Notes: generated by a model not told the origin, from the sequence alone. DNA of 15,078 nt from Reyranella sp. (GCA_030681635.1 JAUXRT010000522.1:1-15078), one strand, 5' to 3'. Shown: positions 7,019-14,224, counted from the first letter of the stretch. Program-made: numbers and translations.

Positions 7019-8103
7019 TTCGCGGCCACGAACTTGGCCAGCGAGGCAGCGACGGCCTTCACTTCGCTCTCGGTGCCGATGGTGATGCGCAAATGCTCGG
7101 GCAGGCCGTAGCCCGCGACCATGCGCGGGATCAGCCCGTCGTTCATCATCCAGTCGTTGGCGGCGGCGGCGCGTTCCTTCGAGCCGAAGCCCACGAGGAG
7201 GAAATTGCCGACGCTGGGCAGGGGTGCCAGGCCAAGCTTGGCGAGCTCGGTGCTGAGCCAGGGCAGCCAGATGTCGTTGTTGGTGCGGCTGGCGTCGGTG
7301 TGGGCGATGTCCTCCAGCGCCGCGATGCCGGCGATCTGCGCCGCCAAGTTGACGTTGAACGGCTGGCGCAGCCGGCTCATGACATCGATGATGCCGGCCG
7401 GGGCATACATCCAGCCCAGCCGAAGGCCGCCCAGCCCGTAGATCTTGGAGAAGGTGCGGGTCATCACGACGTTCTCGGCCTGGTCGACCAGCTCGACGCC
7501 CGAGTCGTAGTCGTTGCGGCTCACATACTCGGCATAGGCCGCGTCGATCACCAGCAGCACGTTCCTGGGCAGGCCGGCATGCAGGCGGCGCACGTCGTCC
7601 TTGGAGGTGTAGGTGCCGGTCGGATTGTTGGGGTTGGCGAGGCAGACGATGCGCGTCTTGGGCGTCACCGCGGCCAGCAGGGCATCGACGTCGCTGCCGA
7701 AATCCTTGGCCTTGGCTGCCACCGGCGTAGCGCCGACGCCCAGCGCGTTGATGGCGTACATCAGGAAGCCGAACTCGCTGTGGAGCAGCTCGTCGCCGGG
7801 GCCGCAGTAGGCGCGGACCAGCAGGTTGAGCAGCTCGTCGGAGCCCGCGCCGCAGACGATGCGCGCCGGGTCGAGGCCGTAGTGACGGCCGATCGCCTTG
7901 CGCAGTCTCTCGGCATTGCCGTCGGGATAGCGGTGCAGCTCGGCCGCCGCCTTGGCATAGGCCGCCATCGCCTTGGGACTCGGTCCCAGCGCGCCCTCGT
8001 TGGACGAGAGCTTGGCGATGGTCTCCTTGCCCTCGACCGAGTCCTTGCCCGGCACGTAAGGCGCGATCTTCATGATGCCCGGACGCGGGGTGAGCGCGGT
8101 CAT
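7015..8103 (-). CDS. hisC: histidinol-phosphate / aromatic aminotransferase
   Basis: This 362-residue PLP aminotransferase of fold type I belongs to the HisC group. The Schiff-base lysine is K220 in TRTFSKIYGLGGLRLGW. ANPNNPTG (156-163) holds the cofactor with D187 and Y190, and R228 is in the conserved substrate segment. Other family marks are LSSNEGALGPSP (32-43) and YPDGNAERLRKAIG. It lies between chorismate mutase and tyrA, so here it probably transaminates 4-hydroxyphenylpyruvate and phenylpyruvate, possibly as well as histidinol phosphate; sequence alone does not decide. GGGAG stands 6 bases before the ATG at 8103. The chorismate mutase stop is 39 bp upstream, and its own stop overlaps the tyrA start. 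Confidence 0.92.
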   Translation of the reverse strand: MTALTPRPGIMKIAPYVPGKDSVEGKETIAKLSSNEGALGPSPKAMAAYAKAAAELHRYPDGNAERLRKAIGRHYGLDPARIVCGAGSDELLNLLVRAYCGPGDELLHSEFGFLMYAINALGVGATPVAAKAKDFGSDVDALLAAVTPKTRIVCLANPNNPTGTYTSKDDVRRLHAGLPRNVLLVIDAAYAEYVSRNDYDSGVELVDQAENVVMTRTFSKIYGLGGLRLGWMYAPAGIIDVMSRLRQPFNVNLAAQIAGIAALEDIAHTDASRTNNDIWLPWLSTELAKLGLAPLPSVGNFLLVGFGSKERAAAANDWMMNDGLIPRMVAGYGLPEHLRITIGTESEVKAVAASLAKFVAAK

Positions 8104-8142
8104 GGCAGTCTCCCGTAACGAGTGATCAGGGCCGCGCGCCCC

Positions 8143-8994
8143 TTATAGTCGTAGATCGGCCGGAACGGCATAGGCGCCGATCGCCGCGACGCGACCGGTC
8201 TTCAGCCCCAGGGCCTCTCCGAGCTCGCGCAGTCGCGGGTCGCCATCGACGATCACGCCAGGCAGTTCGATGAGATAGTGATGCACGCCGTCGACAACCT
8301 GGTCCAGCACCGAAGTGAAGGCGGGCAAGCCTGCCTTGACCAGGCCGCCGGCGATGCGGTCGCGGCTGAGCCCGGCGGGTGTTTCCATCACGATGAGGGC
8401 GCGGTCGTCGTCGCTTTCCTCGGGCTCCATGCGGGCGAGCACGAGGGCCGAGATGCCGCGAGCCCGCGCGTTGGGCATGCCGAGAAACGGCAGCCGGGCC
8501 ACGATGTTGGGCAGCGTCGCGTCGCCGCCGGCCAGCAACGGCCACCACGGGGCGACATCGGATTCGATGGGGGCCGGCACGATGCCCAGCGTCGTCGGGC
8601 CGCCGCGCACCGCGGCCAGAACCTGGGCCGGCGTGTCGTGGGCGACGAAGGGGATCTGGCAGCCGAAATGGTCGCGCGCGAGGTCCCAGTAGCCGGGCTG
8701 CTCGGCCGGCCGGCAGATGGCGATCTTCAGGCCCGGCGTCTGCATCAGGGTGAGCGCACACATCATCTCGCGCCACATGCGGAAGACGGCCGCCACCGGG
8801 AAGGGTCCCTGGTGGGTCGCCAGGCGCTTGCGCATGACCCGGGCCTCGCGGCCTGGCCGGAGCGCCAGCCCGCCGGCCGGCTTGGTGCCCGCGATCCGGC
8901 TCACCACGTCGGCACGCCGGCCGATCAGGCCGTGCAGTTCGCCGTCGATGGCGTCGATTTCCTGCCGCAGATTGTCGAGAGTGGGTGCGTTCAT
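8143..8994 (-). CDS. chorismate mutase with reduced prephenate dehydratase/ACT-like C-terminus
   Basis: This 283-residue protein starts the tyrosine cluster. The first 85 residues are an AroQ chorismate mutase domain (chorismate to prephenate): LRQEIDAIDGELHGLIGRRA, then K38 in AGTKPAG and R49 in RPGREARV, matching the active-site Arg/Lys pattern. Residues about 88-195 look like the first lobe of prephenate dehydratase (LKIAICRP, AAVRGGPTTLGIVPAPIES). Residues about 198-262 look like an ACT regulatory domain (ETPAGLSRDRIAGGLVKAG). The dehydratase Thr-Arg-Phe catalytic motif is absent and that domain is too short, so dehydratase activity is unlikely. I chose the ATG at 8994; the frame continues upstream without homology, and only a weak Shine-Dalgarno is seen. 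It is divergent from metX. Confidence 0.82.
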   Translation of the reverse strand: MNAPTLDNLRQEIDAIDGELHGLIGRRADVVSRIAGTKPAGGLALRPGREARVMRKRLATHQGPFPVAAVFRMWREMMCALTLMQTPGLKIAICRPAEQPGYWDLARDHFGCQIPFVAHDTPAQVLAAVRGGPTTLGIVPAPIESDVAPWWPLLAGGDATLPNIVARLPFLGMPNARARGISALVLARMEPEESDDDRALIVMETPAGLSRDRIAGGLVKAGLPAFTSVLDQVVDGVHHYLIELPGVIVDGDPRLRELGEALGLKTGRVAAIGAYAVPADLRL

Positions 8995-9071
8995 AAGCTC
9001 GGTAATTCCTGTGCGCAGCGGCGATACTACGTTCAGCCACATCGCGTAAAGGCAAACAAGCTCCAAGGTGC

Positions 9072-9100
9072 TTGCACCCGCGCGGCGGGGTACGTATACA
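9072..9100 (+). promoter_or_regulatory. putative sigma-70 promoter of the metX leader
   Basis: TTGCAC (9072-9077) and TATACA (9095-9100) are separated by exactly 17 bp. Transcription would start near 9106-9108, right at the first strand of the SAM-II aptamer, so the leader would begin with the riboswitch. The -35 box is a modest match. The position is consistent with the RNA, but no transcript data support it. Confidence 0.5.
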
Positions 9101-9103
9101 AGC

Positions 9104-9165
9104 GATCCGTGGAATTTGAGCCGACCGGCTTGCGGCCACGTTAATCCCCGCTAAAAGGTCGGAGA
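9104..9165 (+). promoter_or_regulatory. SAM-II riboswitch aptamer upstream of metX
   Basis: The RNA matches the SAM-II consensus found before methionine genes in alphaproteobacteria. P1 is CGTGG (9108-9112) pairing with CCACG (9136-9140). Loop AATTTGAG (9113-9120) follows. The pseudoknot stem P2 is CCGACC (9121-9126) with GGTCGG (9157-9162). The conserved GGCTTGCGG (9127-9135) and TTAATCCCCGCTAAAA (9141-9156) lie between. All pairs are Watson-Crick. SAM binding stabilises the pseudoknot and turns off the downstream genes, here metX and metW. An intrinsic terminator begins 9 nt after P2, and an alternative pairing links the aptamer to it, which suggests transcriptional attenuation. Confidence 0.93.
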
Positions 9166-9170
9166 GCTTG

Positions 9171-9204
9171 AAAAAGCCCCCGCCCTTCCGGTCGGGGGTT
9201 TTTT
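9171..9204 (+). terminator. intrinsic terminator, SAM-II expression platform
   Basis: CCCCCG (9177-9182) pairs with CGGGGG (9193-9198) and is followed by six T (9199-9204). A-U/G-U pairs from 9171-9176 extend the base. It lies between the aptamer and the metX start, so it would stop transcription before metX when formed. The bases CCGGTCGG (9188-9195), in its loop and 3' arm, are the exact complement of CCGACCGG in the aptamer (9121-9128). That pairing would open the upper half of this stem when SAM is absent. Confidence 0.9.
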
Positions 9205-9210
9205 GTCGTT

Positions 9211-9217
9211 GGAGAGG
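9211..9217 (+). promoter_or_regulatory. ribosome binding site deciding the metX start
   Basis: GGAGAGG lies just after the terminator T-run. It places a TTG codon at 9221, six bases after GGAG, as the likely metX start. The next ATG (9251) has only a weak A-rich stretch in front. This choice adds 10 residues before the first Met. Confidence 0.5.
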
Positions 9218-9220
9218 ACG

Positions 9221-10390
9221 TTGCTCCAGGATCTGACCGACGCCGAAAAAATGGCGCTCGCCCAATGCCGCCACGCGGTCCTGGGCGATGGGCAGCCGTT
9301 GCGTCTCGACTGCGGCGTCGATCTTGGGCCGTATCGGGTGGCCTATCAGACCTACGGCACGCTGAACGCCGACAAGTCCAACGCCATCCTGGTCTGCCAC
9401 CCGCTCTCCTGCGACCAGTTCGTCGCCGAGCGGCATCCCGTGACCGGCAAGGAAGGCTGGTGGGAGAGCCTGGTCGGACCGGGCAAGGTCCTGGATCCGG
9501 CGCGTTACTTCATCATTTGCGTGAATGTGCTGGGCCACTGCATGGGCACGACCGGCCCGCTGGCGCGCGAGCCGGCGACCGGTCAGCCCTGGAACCTGCG
9601 TTTCCCAGTTGTGACCATCGGCGACATGGTGCGCGCCCAGGCGGCGCTGCTCGATCATCTCGGTATCCCGGACCTGTTCTGCATCATCGGCGGGTCGATG
9701 GGCGGCATGCAGGTGCTGGAATGGGCCGCGACCTATCCCAAGCGCGTCTTCTCGGCCGTGCCGATCGCCTGTGCCGCGCACCACTCGGCCCAGAACATCG
9801 CGTTCCACGAGGTCGGCCGCCAGGCGATCATGGCCGATCCCGAATGGAAGGGGGGCGATTATCGCCTGCACCAGACGGTGCCGGCGCGTGGCCTCGCGGT
9901 CGCGCGCATGACCGCGCACATCACCTATCTTTCGGAGCAGGCGCTGCAGCGCAAGTTCGGCCGCGCCCTGCAGGACCGAAATGCGCTCGGCTTCGGCTTC
10001 GATGCCGATTTCCAGGTCGAGAGCTATCTGCGTCACCAGGGCTCGACCTTCGTCGATCGCTTCGATGCCAACTCCTATCTCTACATCACCCGGGCGATGG
10101 ACTATTTCGATCTCGCCGGCGCCCATGGCGGCGTGCTGGCCAACGCCTTCCGCGGATCGGCGACGCGCTTCTGCCTGATGTCCTTCACCAGCGACTGGCT
10201 GTTCCCGACGCGCGAGAGCCGCGAGATCGTCCACGCGCTGAACGCGGCGGCGGCCAACGTGTCGTTCGTCGAGGTCGCGAGCGACAAGGGCCACGACGCC
10301 TTCCTGCTCGATGAGCCCGAGATGTTCCGCACGCTGAGCGGCTTCCTCAAGGGCGCGGCCGCGGTGCGCGGCCTGAAGGAAGTGCCGTGA
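9221..10390 (+). CDS. metX: homoserine O-acyltransferase (MetX family)
   Basis: This 389-residue alpha/beta-hydrolase-fold enzyme acylates homoserine, the committed step of methionine synthesis. The nucleophile is S159 in GGSMGGMQ; D325 (SFTSDWLFPT) and H358 (KGHDAFLL) complete the triad. LRLDCGVDLGPYRVAYQTYG (28-47) and NVLGHCMGTTGP (102-113) are family hallmarks. The MetX fold includes both acetyl- and succinyl-transferases, and the acyl donor cannot be safely read here. The start is uncertain: TTG 9221 has the Shine-Dalgarno GGAGAGG, while ATG 9251 would give 379 residues. A SAM-II riboswitch and a terminator lie in its leader. The stop overlaps the metW GTG start (GTGA), so the two genes are one transcription unit. 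Confidence 0.95.
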   Translation: MLQDLTDAEKMALAQCRHAVLGDGQPLRLDCGVDLGPYRVAYQTYGTLNADKSNAILVCHPLSCDQFVAERHPVTGKEGWWESLVGPGKVLDPARYFIICVNVLGHCMGTTGPLAREPATGQPWNLRFPVVTIGDMVRAQAALLDHLGIPDLFCIIGGSMGGMQVLEWAATYPKRVFSAVPIACAAHHSAQNIAFHEVGRQAIMADPEWKGGDYRLHQTVPARGLAVARMTAHITYLSEQALQRKFGRALQDRNALGFGFDADFQVESYLRHQGSTFVDRFDANSYLYITRAMDYFDLAGAHGGVLANAFRGSATRFCLMSFTSDWLFPTRESREIVHALNAAAANVSFVEVASDKGHDAFLLDEPEMFRTLSGFLKGAAAVRGLKEVP

Positions 10391-10992
10391 ACAATTCGAT
10401 CCGCGTCGATCTTCAGCTCATCGCCGACATGGTGAAGCCGGATACCCGCGCGCTCGACGTCGGCTGCGGCGACGGCGCGCTGCTGGCCTACCTGACGAAC
10501 TTCAAGCGCGTCGATGCGCGTGGCATGGAGCTCAGCCAGGCCGGCGTGAACGCCTGCGTGGCCAGCGGCCTGTCGGTGATCCAGGGCGATGCCGATGCCG
10601 ATCTGCGGGCCTATCCCGACGATGCCTTCGACTATGTGATCCTGGGCCAGACCCTGCAGGCCACGCGCGAGCCGCGCGAGGTGCTGCGGCAGATGCTGCG
10701 GGTCGGCAAGCGGGCGATCGTGTCGTTCCCCAACTTCGCGCACTGGCAGGTGCGGCTCAGGATGGTGTTCGGCGGCCGCATGCCGCAAACCACGTCGTTG
10801 CCCTACAAGTGGTACGACACGCCCAATATCCATCTCTGCAGCATCGACGACTTCCGCGCCCTCTGTCGCGACATGGGCGTCAGGATCGAGCGCGCCATCG
10901 TGCTCAACAGCAAGAGCCGCCCGATCCGCATGCCGCCGCCGCTCGCCAACCTGTTCGGCGAACAGGCGGTGTTCATGCTGAGGCGGGATTAG
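10387..10992 (+). CDS. metW: methionine biosynthesis protein MetW
   Basis: This 201-residue protein of the MetW family has a class I SAM-methyltransferase-like fold with motif I LDVGCGDGALLAYL (23-36). SFPNFAHWQVRLRMVFGGRM (112-131 approximately) and SLPYKWYDTPNIHLCSIDDF (138-157 approximately) are family signatures. MetW is almost always encoded next to metX in proteobacteria, and I understand it to be needed for full MetX function in some species; no methyl acceptor is established. It begins at a GTG that overlaps the metX stop (bases 10387-10390), a clear sign of translational coupling, and shares its riboswitch. Its stop overlaps by a few bases the stop of the convergent fusion gene, so the two mRNAs have no room for separate terminators. 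Confidence 0.96.
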   Translation: MNNSIRVDLQLIADMVKPDTRALDVGCGDGALLAYLTNFKRVDARGMELSQAGVNACVASGLSVIQGDADADLRAYPDDAFDYVILGQTLQATREPREVLRQMLRVGKRAIVSFPNFAHWQVRLRMVFGGRMPQTTSLPYKWYDTPNIHLCSIDDFRALCRDMGVRIERAIVLNSKSRPIRMPPPLANLFGEQAVFMLRRD

Positions 10993-12776
10993 CCTTCCAC
11001 GATCATTGTCGAGACCGCGAGATTGCGGCCGAGGAAGGCGCGGTCTTCAGGGCCACCCTGGCCGTGACCGACGCTCCAGTGTCCCGGCCAGTCCAGGCGT
11101 TCGGCGCCCCAGGGGGAGGCGGCCGACAACGACGACCAGGGCGCCTCGGTCGCGAGGCGATACAGCAGGCCGCCCGGGCCCATGCCCGGATGGACGAGCA
11201 ATTGAATGTCGAAAGACGAGCCGGCCTTGAGGGCGGGGCCGTGCCAATAGTGCGGGCTGCGGCCGGGCTCCGGTTCCAGGATCGCGGTCAGCCGCTGCTC
11301 CGGCCCGCTGAGGCCGATCCAGAGCGGCGCCCGGATACCGGGCCGGAAGGCCGAGAGAAAAGTCTGGGCCGTGCTCGCGCCGGGAACTGCCGCCTGGCCG
11401 GTGAAGCGAAAGGCCACGATCTTGTCTTTACCAATGCCGGCGTCACCCCCGGCATCATCCAATGCGTGCCACTGCTCCGGAGGCGGCACCGATAGCGGCC
11501 ACGACAGGCGTTCGCGGACGCGGCCCTCGGCATCGAAAACCTGATACCGCAAGCCCCGCCCATCAAGCGCGGCCTGGACGGCGTGGAGATACTCGACGTC
11601 TTCCGGCATGCGGTGTGCGGTGCCCGCACCGGCGGTGCAGATCTGCAGCACGCCGCGATGGACCTGCACGTCGAACGCCAGGATGTGACCGCACAGATAG
11701 GCCAGTACGCCGGCCTCGCTCAACACATCCCAGAAGGCCGTCGCATGCTCGGGACCGACATCGCGCTGATAGGCGCCGGCGAAACCGTTGACCGGATGCA
11801 CCGGATGATGGCCCGCGACCAGCTTGTGGCGCGCATCCGCGTGCTGGTGCAGCACCGAGCGGAGCCAGTCGGTCTCGACGTGGCCCTCGCCGCCGAGGCC
11901 CGTCCACAGCGTGTGAACGAAGACGAGCAGCAGGTCGCCGCGCCGCACCCAATACGACAGGCCTTCCTGTCCGGGAGGCCCGTTGTGCGGCAGATGATCG
12001 TGAACCTCACGGAACACCGCCTCACTCATGATGTCGTAGGTCGCGTGGTTGCTGGTCGTGTGCCACAGCGGGATCGTGTGCCGGTCGAGCCAGCCCATCT
12101 CGTGGTCGAGCCAGTACCGCCATTGCTGACGCAGCGTATCGGCATCGGCCGTGTAGCCCGCGATCTCGTCGCCGAGGAACAGGATGAATTCGGGTGATGG
12201 TGTCAAACGTCGAACGGCGGCGTTGACGCTGGCGAAGGTGCGTTCGTGCAAGGTGCCGGCCACGCCCGAGCAGGCATCGCCGTAGAGAACGAACTGATGG
12301 CCCTGGCCGCGCGGCAGCAGGGCGGGAATCGACCGGTCGCCGGCGGGCCGCTCGTATTCACCTTCGATTTCGTCTTCTTTCAGCTTCACGAAGCCGTGGC
12401 GCAGGTAAAAGCGGTCGGCCTTGCTGCCGGTCAGCACGTCGAGCCGCACCGGCAGGCCGGCCGCGTCGGCTTCGTCCAACAGGACCTTGAGGATGGCCGT
12501 TCCGAGTCCGCCATTGTGATGGCGGCGGTGGAGGTAGAACGAATCGAGCTTGATCGCATCGGCGCTTTTCCGGAAACCCACACAGCCGCCGAGCTCGCCC
12601 TCGATCATGATCGCGCGCAGGCCAGGCTCCGCGAAATGCTCGCGGAAAATACGACGCGCGCGCGAGGGCTTGTAGCGGAACACGCGCTCCAGATGCTCGC
12701 GCATCACGTCGATGCGGATCGCCAGCAGCGGTTCGAAGTCCTCCTCCGTCGCGTTGCGAAAGCGCCACTCGACCAC
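10989..12776 (-). CDS. GNAT acetyltransferase - metallophosphoesterase - beta-rich domain fusion
   Basis: One uninterrupted 595-codon frame joins three parts. Residues about 1-142 are a GNAT N-acetyltransferase: FRNATEEDFEPLLAIR at the start, the acetyl-CoA loop NGGLGTAIL (88-96), and RFYLRHGF in the last strand. Residues about 160-430 look like a calcineurin-like phosphoesterase: YGDACSG (165-171), FLGDEIAGY (200-208), TSNH (241-244), AGHHPVHP (321-328), LCGHILAFD (362-370). Residues about 450-595 look beta-rich (LLVHPGMGPGGLLYRL), like a sugar- or ligand-binding sandwich. Two expected metal ligands differ: GDxH is GDAC, and GHxH is GHIL. There is no signal peptide. GTG 12776 fits the GNAT N-terminus, with AAGG 9 bases upstream; the frame reaches further back but only into the next gene. 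The joint function is unknown. It is last in a tight cluster of four. Confidence 0.8.
   Translation of the reverse strand: MVEWRFRNATEEDFEPLLAIRIDVMREHLERVFRYKPSRARRIFREHFAEPGLRAIMIEGELGGCVGFRKSADAIKLDSFYLHRRHHNGGLGTAILKVLLDEADAAGLPVRLDVLTGSKADRFYLRHGFVKLKEDEIEGEYERPAGDRSIPALLPRGQGHQFVLYGDACSGVAGTLHERTFASVNAAVRRLTPSPEFILFLGDEIAGYTADADTLRQQWRYWLDHEMGWLDRHTIPLWHTTSNHATYDIMSEAVFREVHDHLPHNGPPGQEGLSYWVRRGDLLLVFVHTLWTGLGGEGHVETDWLRSVLHQHADARHKLVAGHHPVHPVNGFAGAYQRDVGPEHATAFWDVLSEAGVLAYLCGHILAFDVQVHRGVLQICTAGAGTAHRMPEDVEYLHAVQAALDGRGLRYQVFDAEGRVRERLSWPLSVPPPEQWHALDDAGGDAGIGKDKIVAFRFTGQAAVPGASTAQTFLSAFRPGIRAPLWIGLSGPEQRLTAILEPEPGRSPHYWHGPALKAGSSFDIQLLVHPGMGPGGLLYRLATEAPWSSLSAASPWGAERLDWPGHWSVGHGQGGPEDRAFLGRNLAVSTMIVEG
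11434..11455. repeat. GC-rich palindrome inside the fusion gene
   Basis: Perfect 7-bp arms ATGCCGG (11434-11440) and CCGGCAT (11449-11455) enclose CGTCACCC. Read in the gene's frame it encodes a Gly/Asp-rich linker (DDAGGDAGIG) at the boundary between the phosphoesterase and the C-terminal domain. This resembles a short REP-type palindrome absorbed into coding sequence, though chance in GC-rich DNA is possible. Confidence 0.4.
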
Positions 12777-12780
12777 GGTG

Positions 12781-13269
12781 TCAGGCCTTGGCGGCGATCT
12801 TCGCGACGCGCGGCTTGGCGACGGCGATCCAGTCCCTGGTGTCGAGTTCCATCGAGCGGTCGAGGCGGCCCGCATTGAAGAAGAGCGTGTCGTTCGCCAG
12901 CAGGTCTTCCTCGACCACGATGGCGAGGTCGGGGTTCAGCGCGAAGGGCGGCACCGAGCCCATGACGCAGCCGGTCAGCGCCTGCGCCGTCTCCGGCGAG
13001 GCGAAGCCGCACTTGCGCGCCTCGAACAAGCCCGCCACCGCGGCGAAGTCGAGCTTGCGGCTGCCCGGCAGGATGGCCAGCACATGACGCCGGCCACCGC
13101 CGCCGCCGCGCACATCCAGCACCATGGCCTTGGCCGCCTGGTCGGGCCGGTTGCCGCGGATGACGCTGATCTCGGCGGATTTGCCTTCCGCCTCGTGCTC
13201 GATGACGCGGAACGTCGCCTTGGCTTCGCTCAGCAGGGTGACGAGCTTGTCGAATACGTCAGATGCCAC
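12781..13269 (-). CDS. YbaK/ProX-type aminoacyl-tRNA deacylase
   Basis: This 162-residue protein is a free-standing member of the YbaK/EbsC (ProXp) family, related to the prolyl-tRNA synthetase editing domain. Such proteins hydrolyse mischarged tRNA in the cytoplasm, for example Ala- or Cys-tRNA-Pro. Family marks are SAEISVIRGNRPDQAAKAMV with likely catalytic K47, GSRKLD (69-74), the turn GSVPPFAL (104-111) and FFNAGRLDRSMELD (130-143). Which mischarged tRNA it clears cannot be read. The GTG start at 13269 is well supported by AAGG six bases upstream. The start overlaps the end of the preceding dehydrogenase gene by 11 bp, and the stop is 4 bp before the fusion gene's GTG, so the genes are probably co-transcribed and coupled. 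Confidence 0.88.
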   Translation of the reverse strand: MASDVFDKLVTLLSEAKATFRVIEHEAEGKSAEISVIRGNRPDQAAKAMVLDVRGGGGGRRHVLAILPGSRKLDFAAVAGLFEARKCGFASPETAQALTGCVMGSVPPFALNPDLAIVVEEDLLANDTLFFNAGRLDRSMELDTRDWIAVAKPRVAKIAAKA

Positions 13270-14206
13270 GGACGACCTTCTCCGACAGGATTTTCAGCGC
13301 CTCGTCGAGGCTTGGCACCTGTCCGTCGGCCGGCGCGATATGGGCGTCGACGGTGCGGCGGTGGCTGCGCTCGATGGCCTCGGTCATCAGCGGATCGACG
13401 CCGGTCTCGCGCAGGGTCTGTGCCACCAGGCCCATCTCCTCCCACCGCCGATGCGCATGCACGACATGCGTCCGCACCAGCATGGTGATGAAGCCGCGCA
13501 AGGTCTGGGCATCGGCGTCGCCCAGACAGCCCAGCACCTCTTCGAGGATGCCCTGGCGCTTGGCCGTCACCAGCGCTTCTACACCCAGCGCCTCGATGCC
13601 TTTTACGAGCGTGCTGCGCAGCATCTTCACCGACGAGGCACTGCCGGGCTTCGGGCCCAGCAACGTGGCGACGAAGCCGTTGGCGTTCATCCACGTCACC
13701 GTCTCGGCGGCGTCTTCGCCCGCCACCAGCATCGGCGCCTTGATGCCCTGGCTGAAGAAGCCGCCCATGACGGCGATGTCGATGTAGCGGCCGGCGCCTG
13801 TCTCGATCTCGGCGCGATCCTCGTCCGACATCTTGCCGGTGATGGTGCAGAGATCGAGGAAATGCGCACCCTTCTTCAGGAGCGGCGCGGCCGCGGCGGC
13901 GGCCTCGCGGGCGAACTCGCCCTGGACGGCTGAGATCACTAGGTCGGCTTCGCGCAGCGCCTCGGTGTAGGTGCCTTCGATGGCGACATCGAGCCCGCGT
14001 GCAGTCTTGCCCAGCGCCGTGCCGCGCGCATCCTTGTCGAGCGCGGTGTCGATGGCGATCACGCGGCGGGGCGCGTTGTCTCCGGGCTTAGGCCCGCCTT
14101 CGTCGTGCGACCCGCGCCAGCCGCCCTCGATGCAGAGGCCACGGGCGATGGCCGAGCCCGCTTCGCCAAAACCGAGCAGCGCGATCACGCGCGGAGAAAA
14201 AGACAT
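13259..14206 (-). CDS. NAD(P)-binding dehydrogenase with DUF1932 C-terminal domain
   Basis: This 315-residue protein resembles the 6-phosphogluconate / beta-hydroxyacid dehydrogenase superfamily. The Rossmann motif is LLGFGEAGSAIARGL (10-24). ISAVQGEFARE and LDLCTITGKMSDEDR sit where the cofactor and substrate loops lie. KPGSASSVKMLRSTLVKGIE (186-205) contains K194, at the place of the family's catalytic lysine. The C-terminal half fits DUF1932 (putative phosphogluconate dehydrogenase C-terminal domain). An insertion rich in Gly and charged residues (about 27-48) follows the Rossmann motif. The substrate is unknown. The ATG at 14206 has only a weak Shine-Dalgarno (GGAA) near the end of the preceding methyltransferase gene, 18 bp upstream. 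Its end overlaps the YbaK-type start. Confidence 0.85.
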   Translation of the reverse strand: MSFSPRVIALLGFGEAGSAIARGLCIEGGWRGSHDEGGPKPGDNAPRRVIAIDTALDKDARGTALGKTARGLDVAIEGTYTEALREADLVISAVQGEFAREAAAAAAPLLKKGAHFLDLCTITGKMSDEDRAEIETGAGRYIDIAVMGGFFSQGIKAPMLVAGEDAAETVTWMNANGFVATLLGPKPGSASSVKMLRSTLVKGIEALGVEALVTAKRQGILEEVLGCLGDADAQTLRGFITMLVRTHVVHAHRRWEEMGLVAQTLRETGVDPLMTEAIERSHRRTVDAHIAPADGQVPSLDEALKILSEKVVRGI

Positions 14207-14224
14207 GTCGTTATTTTCCGGAGG

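Noticed and set aside
9171..9204. The terminator as an end signal for a small RNA alone.
   Set aside because: A SAM-II aptamer precedes it and metX follows directly, so a riboswitch expression platform explains it better.
8126..10294. A 722-codon minus-strand frame spanning metX antisense, the riboswitch and chorismate mutase out of frame.
   Set aside because: It crosses a confirmed RNA element and three real genes in the wrong frame; low-complexity Arg/Ala composition.
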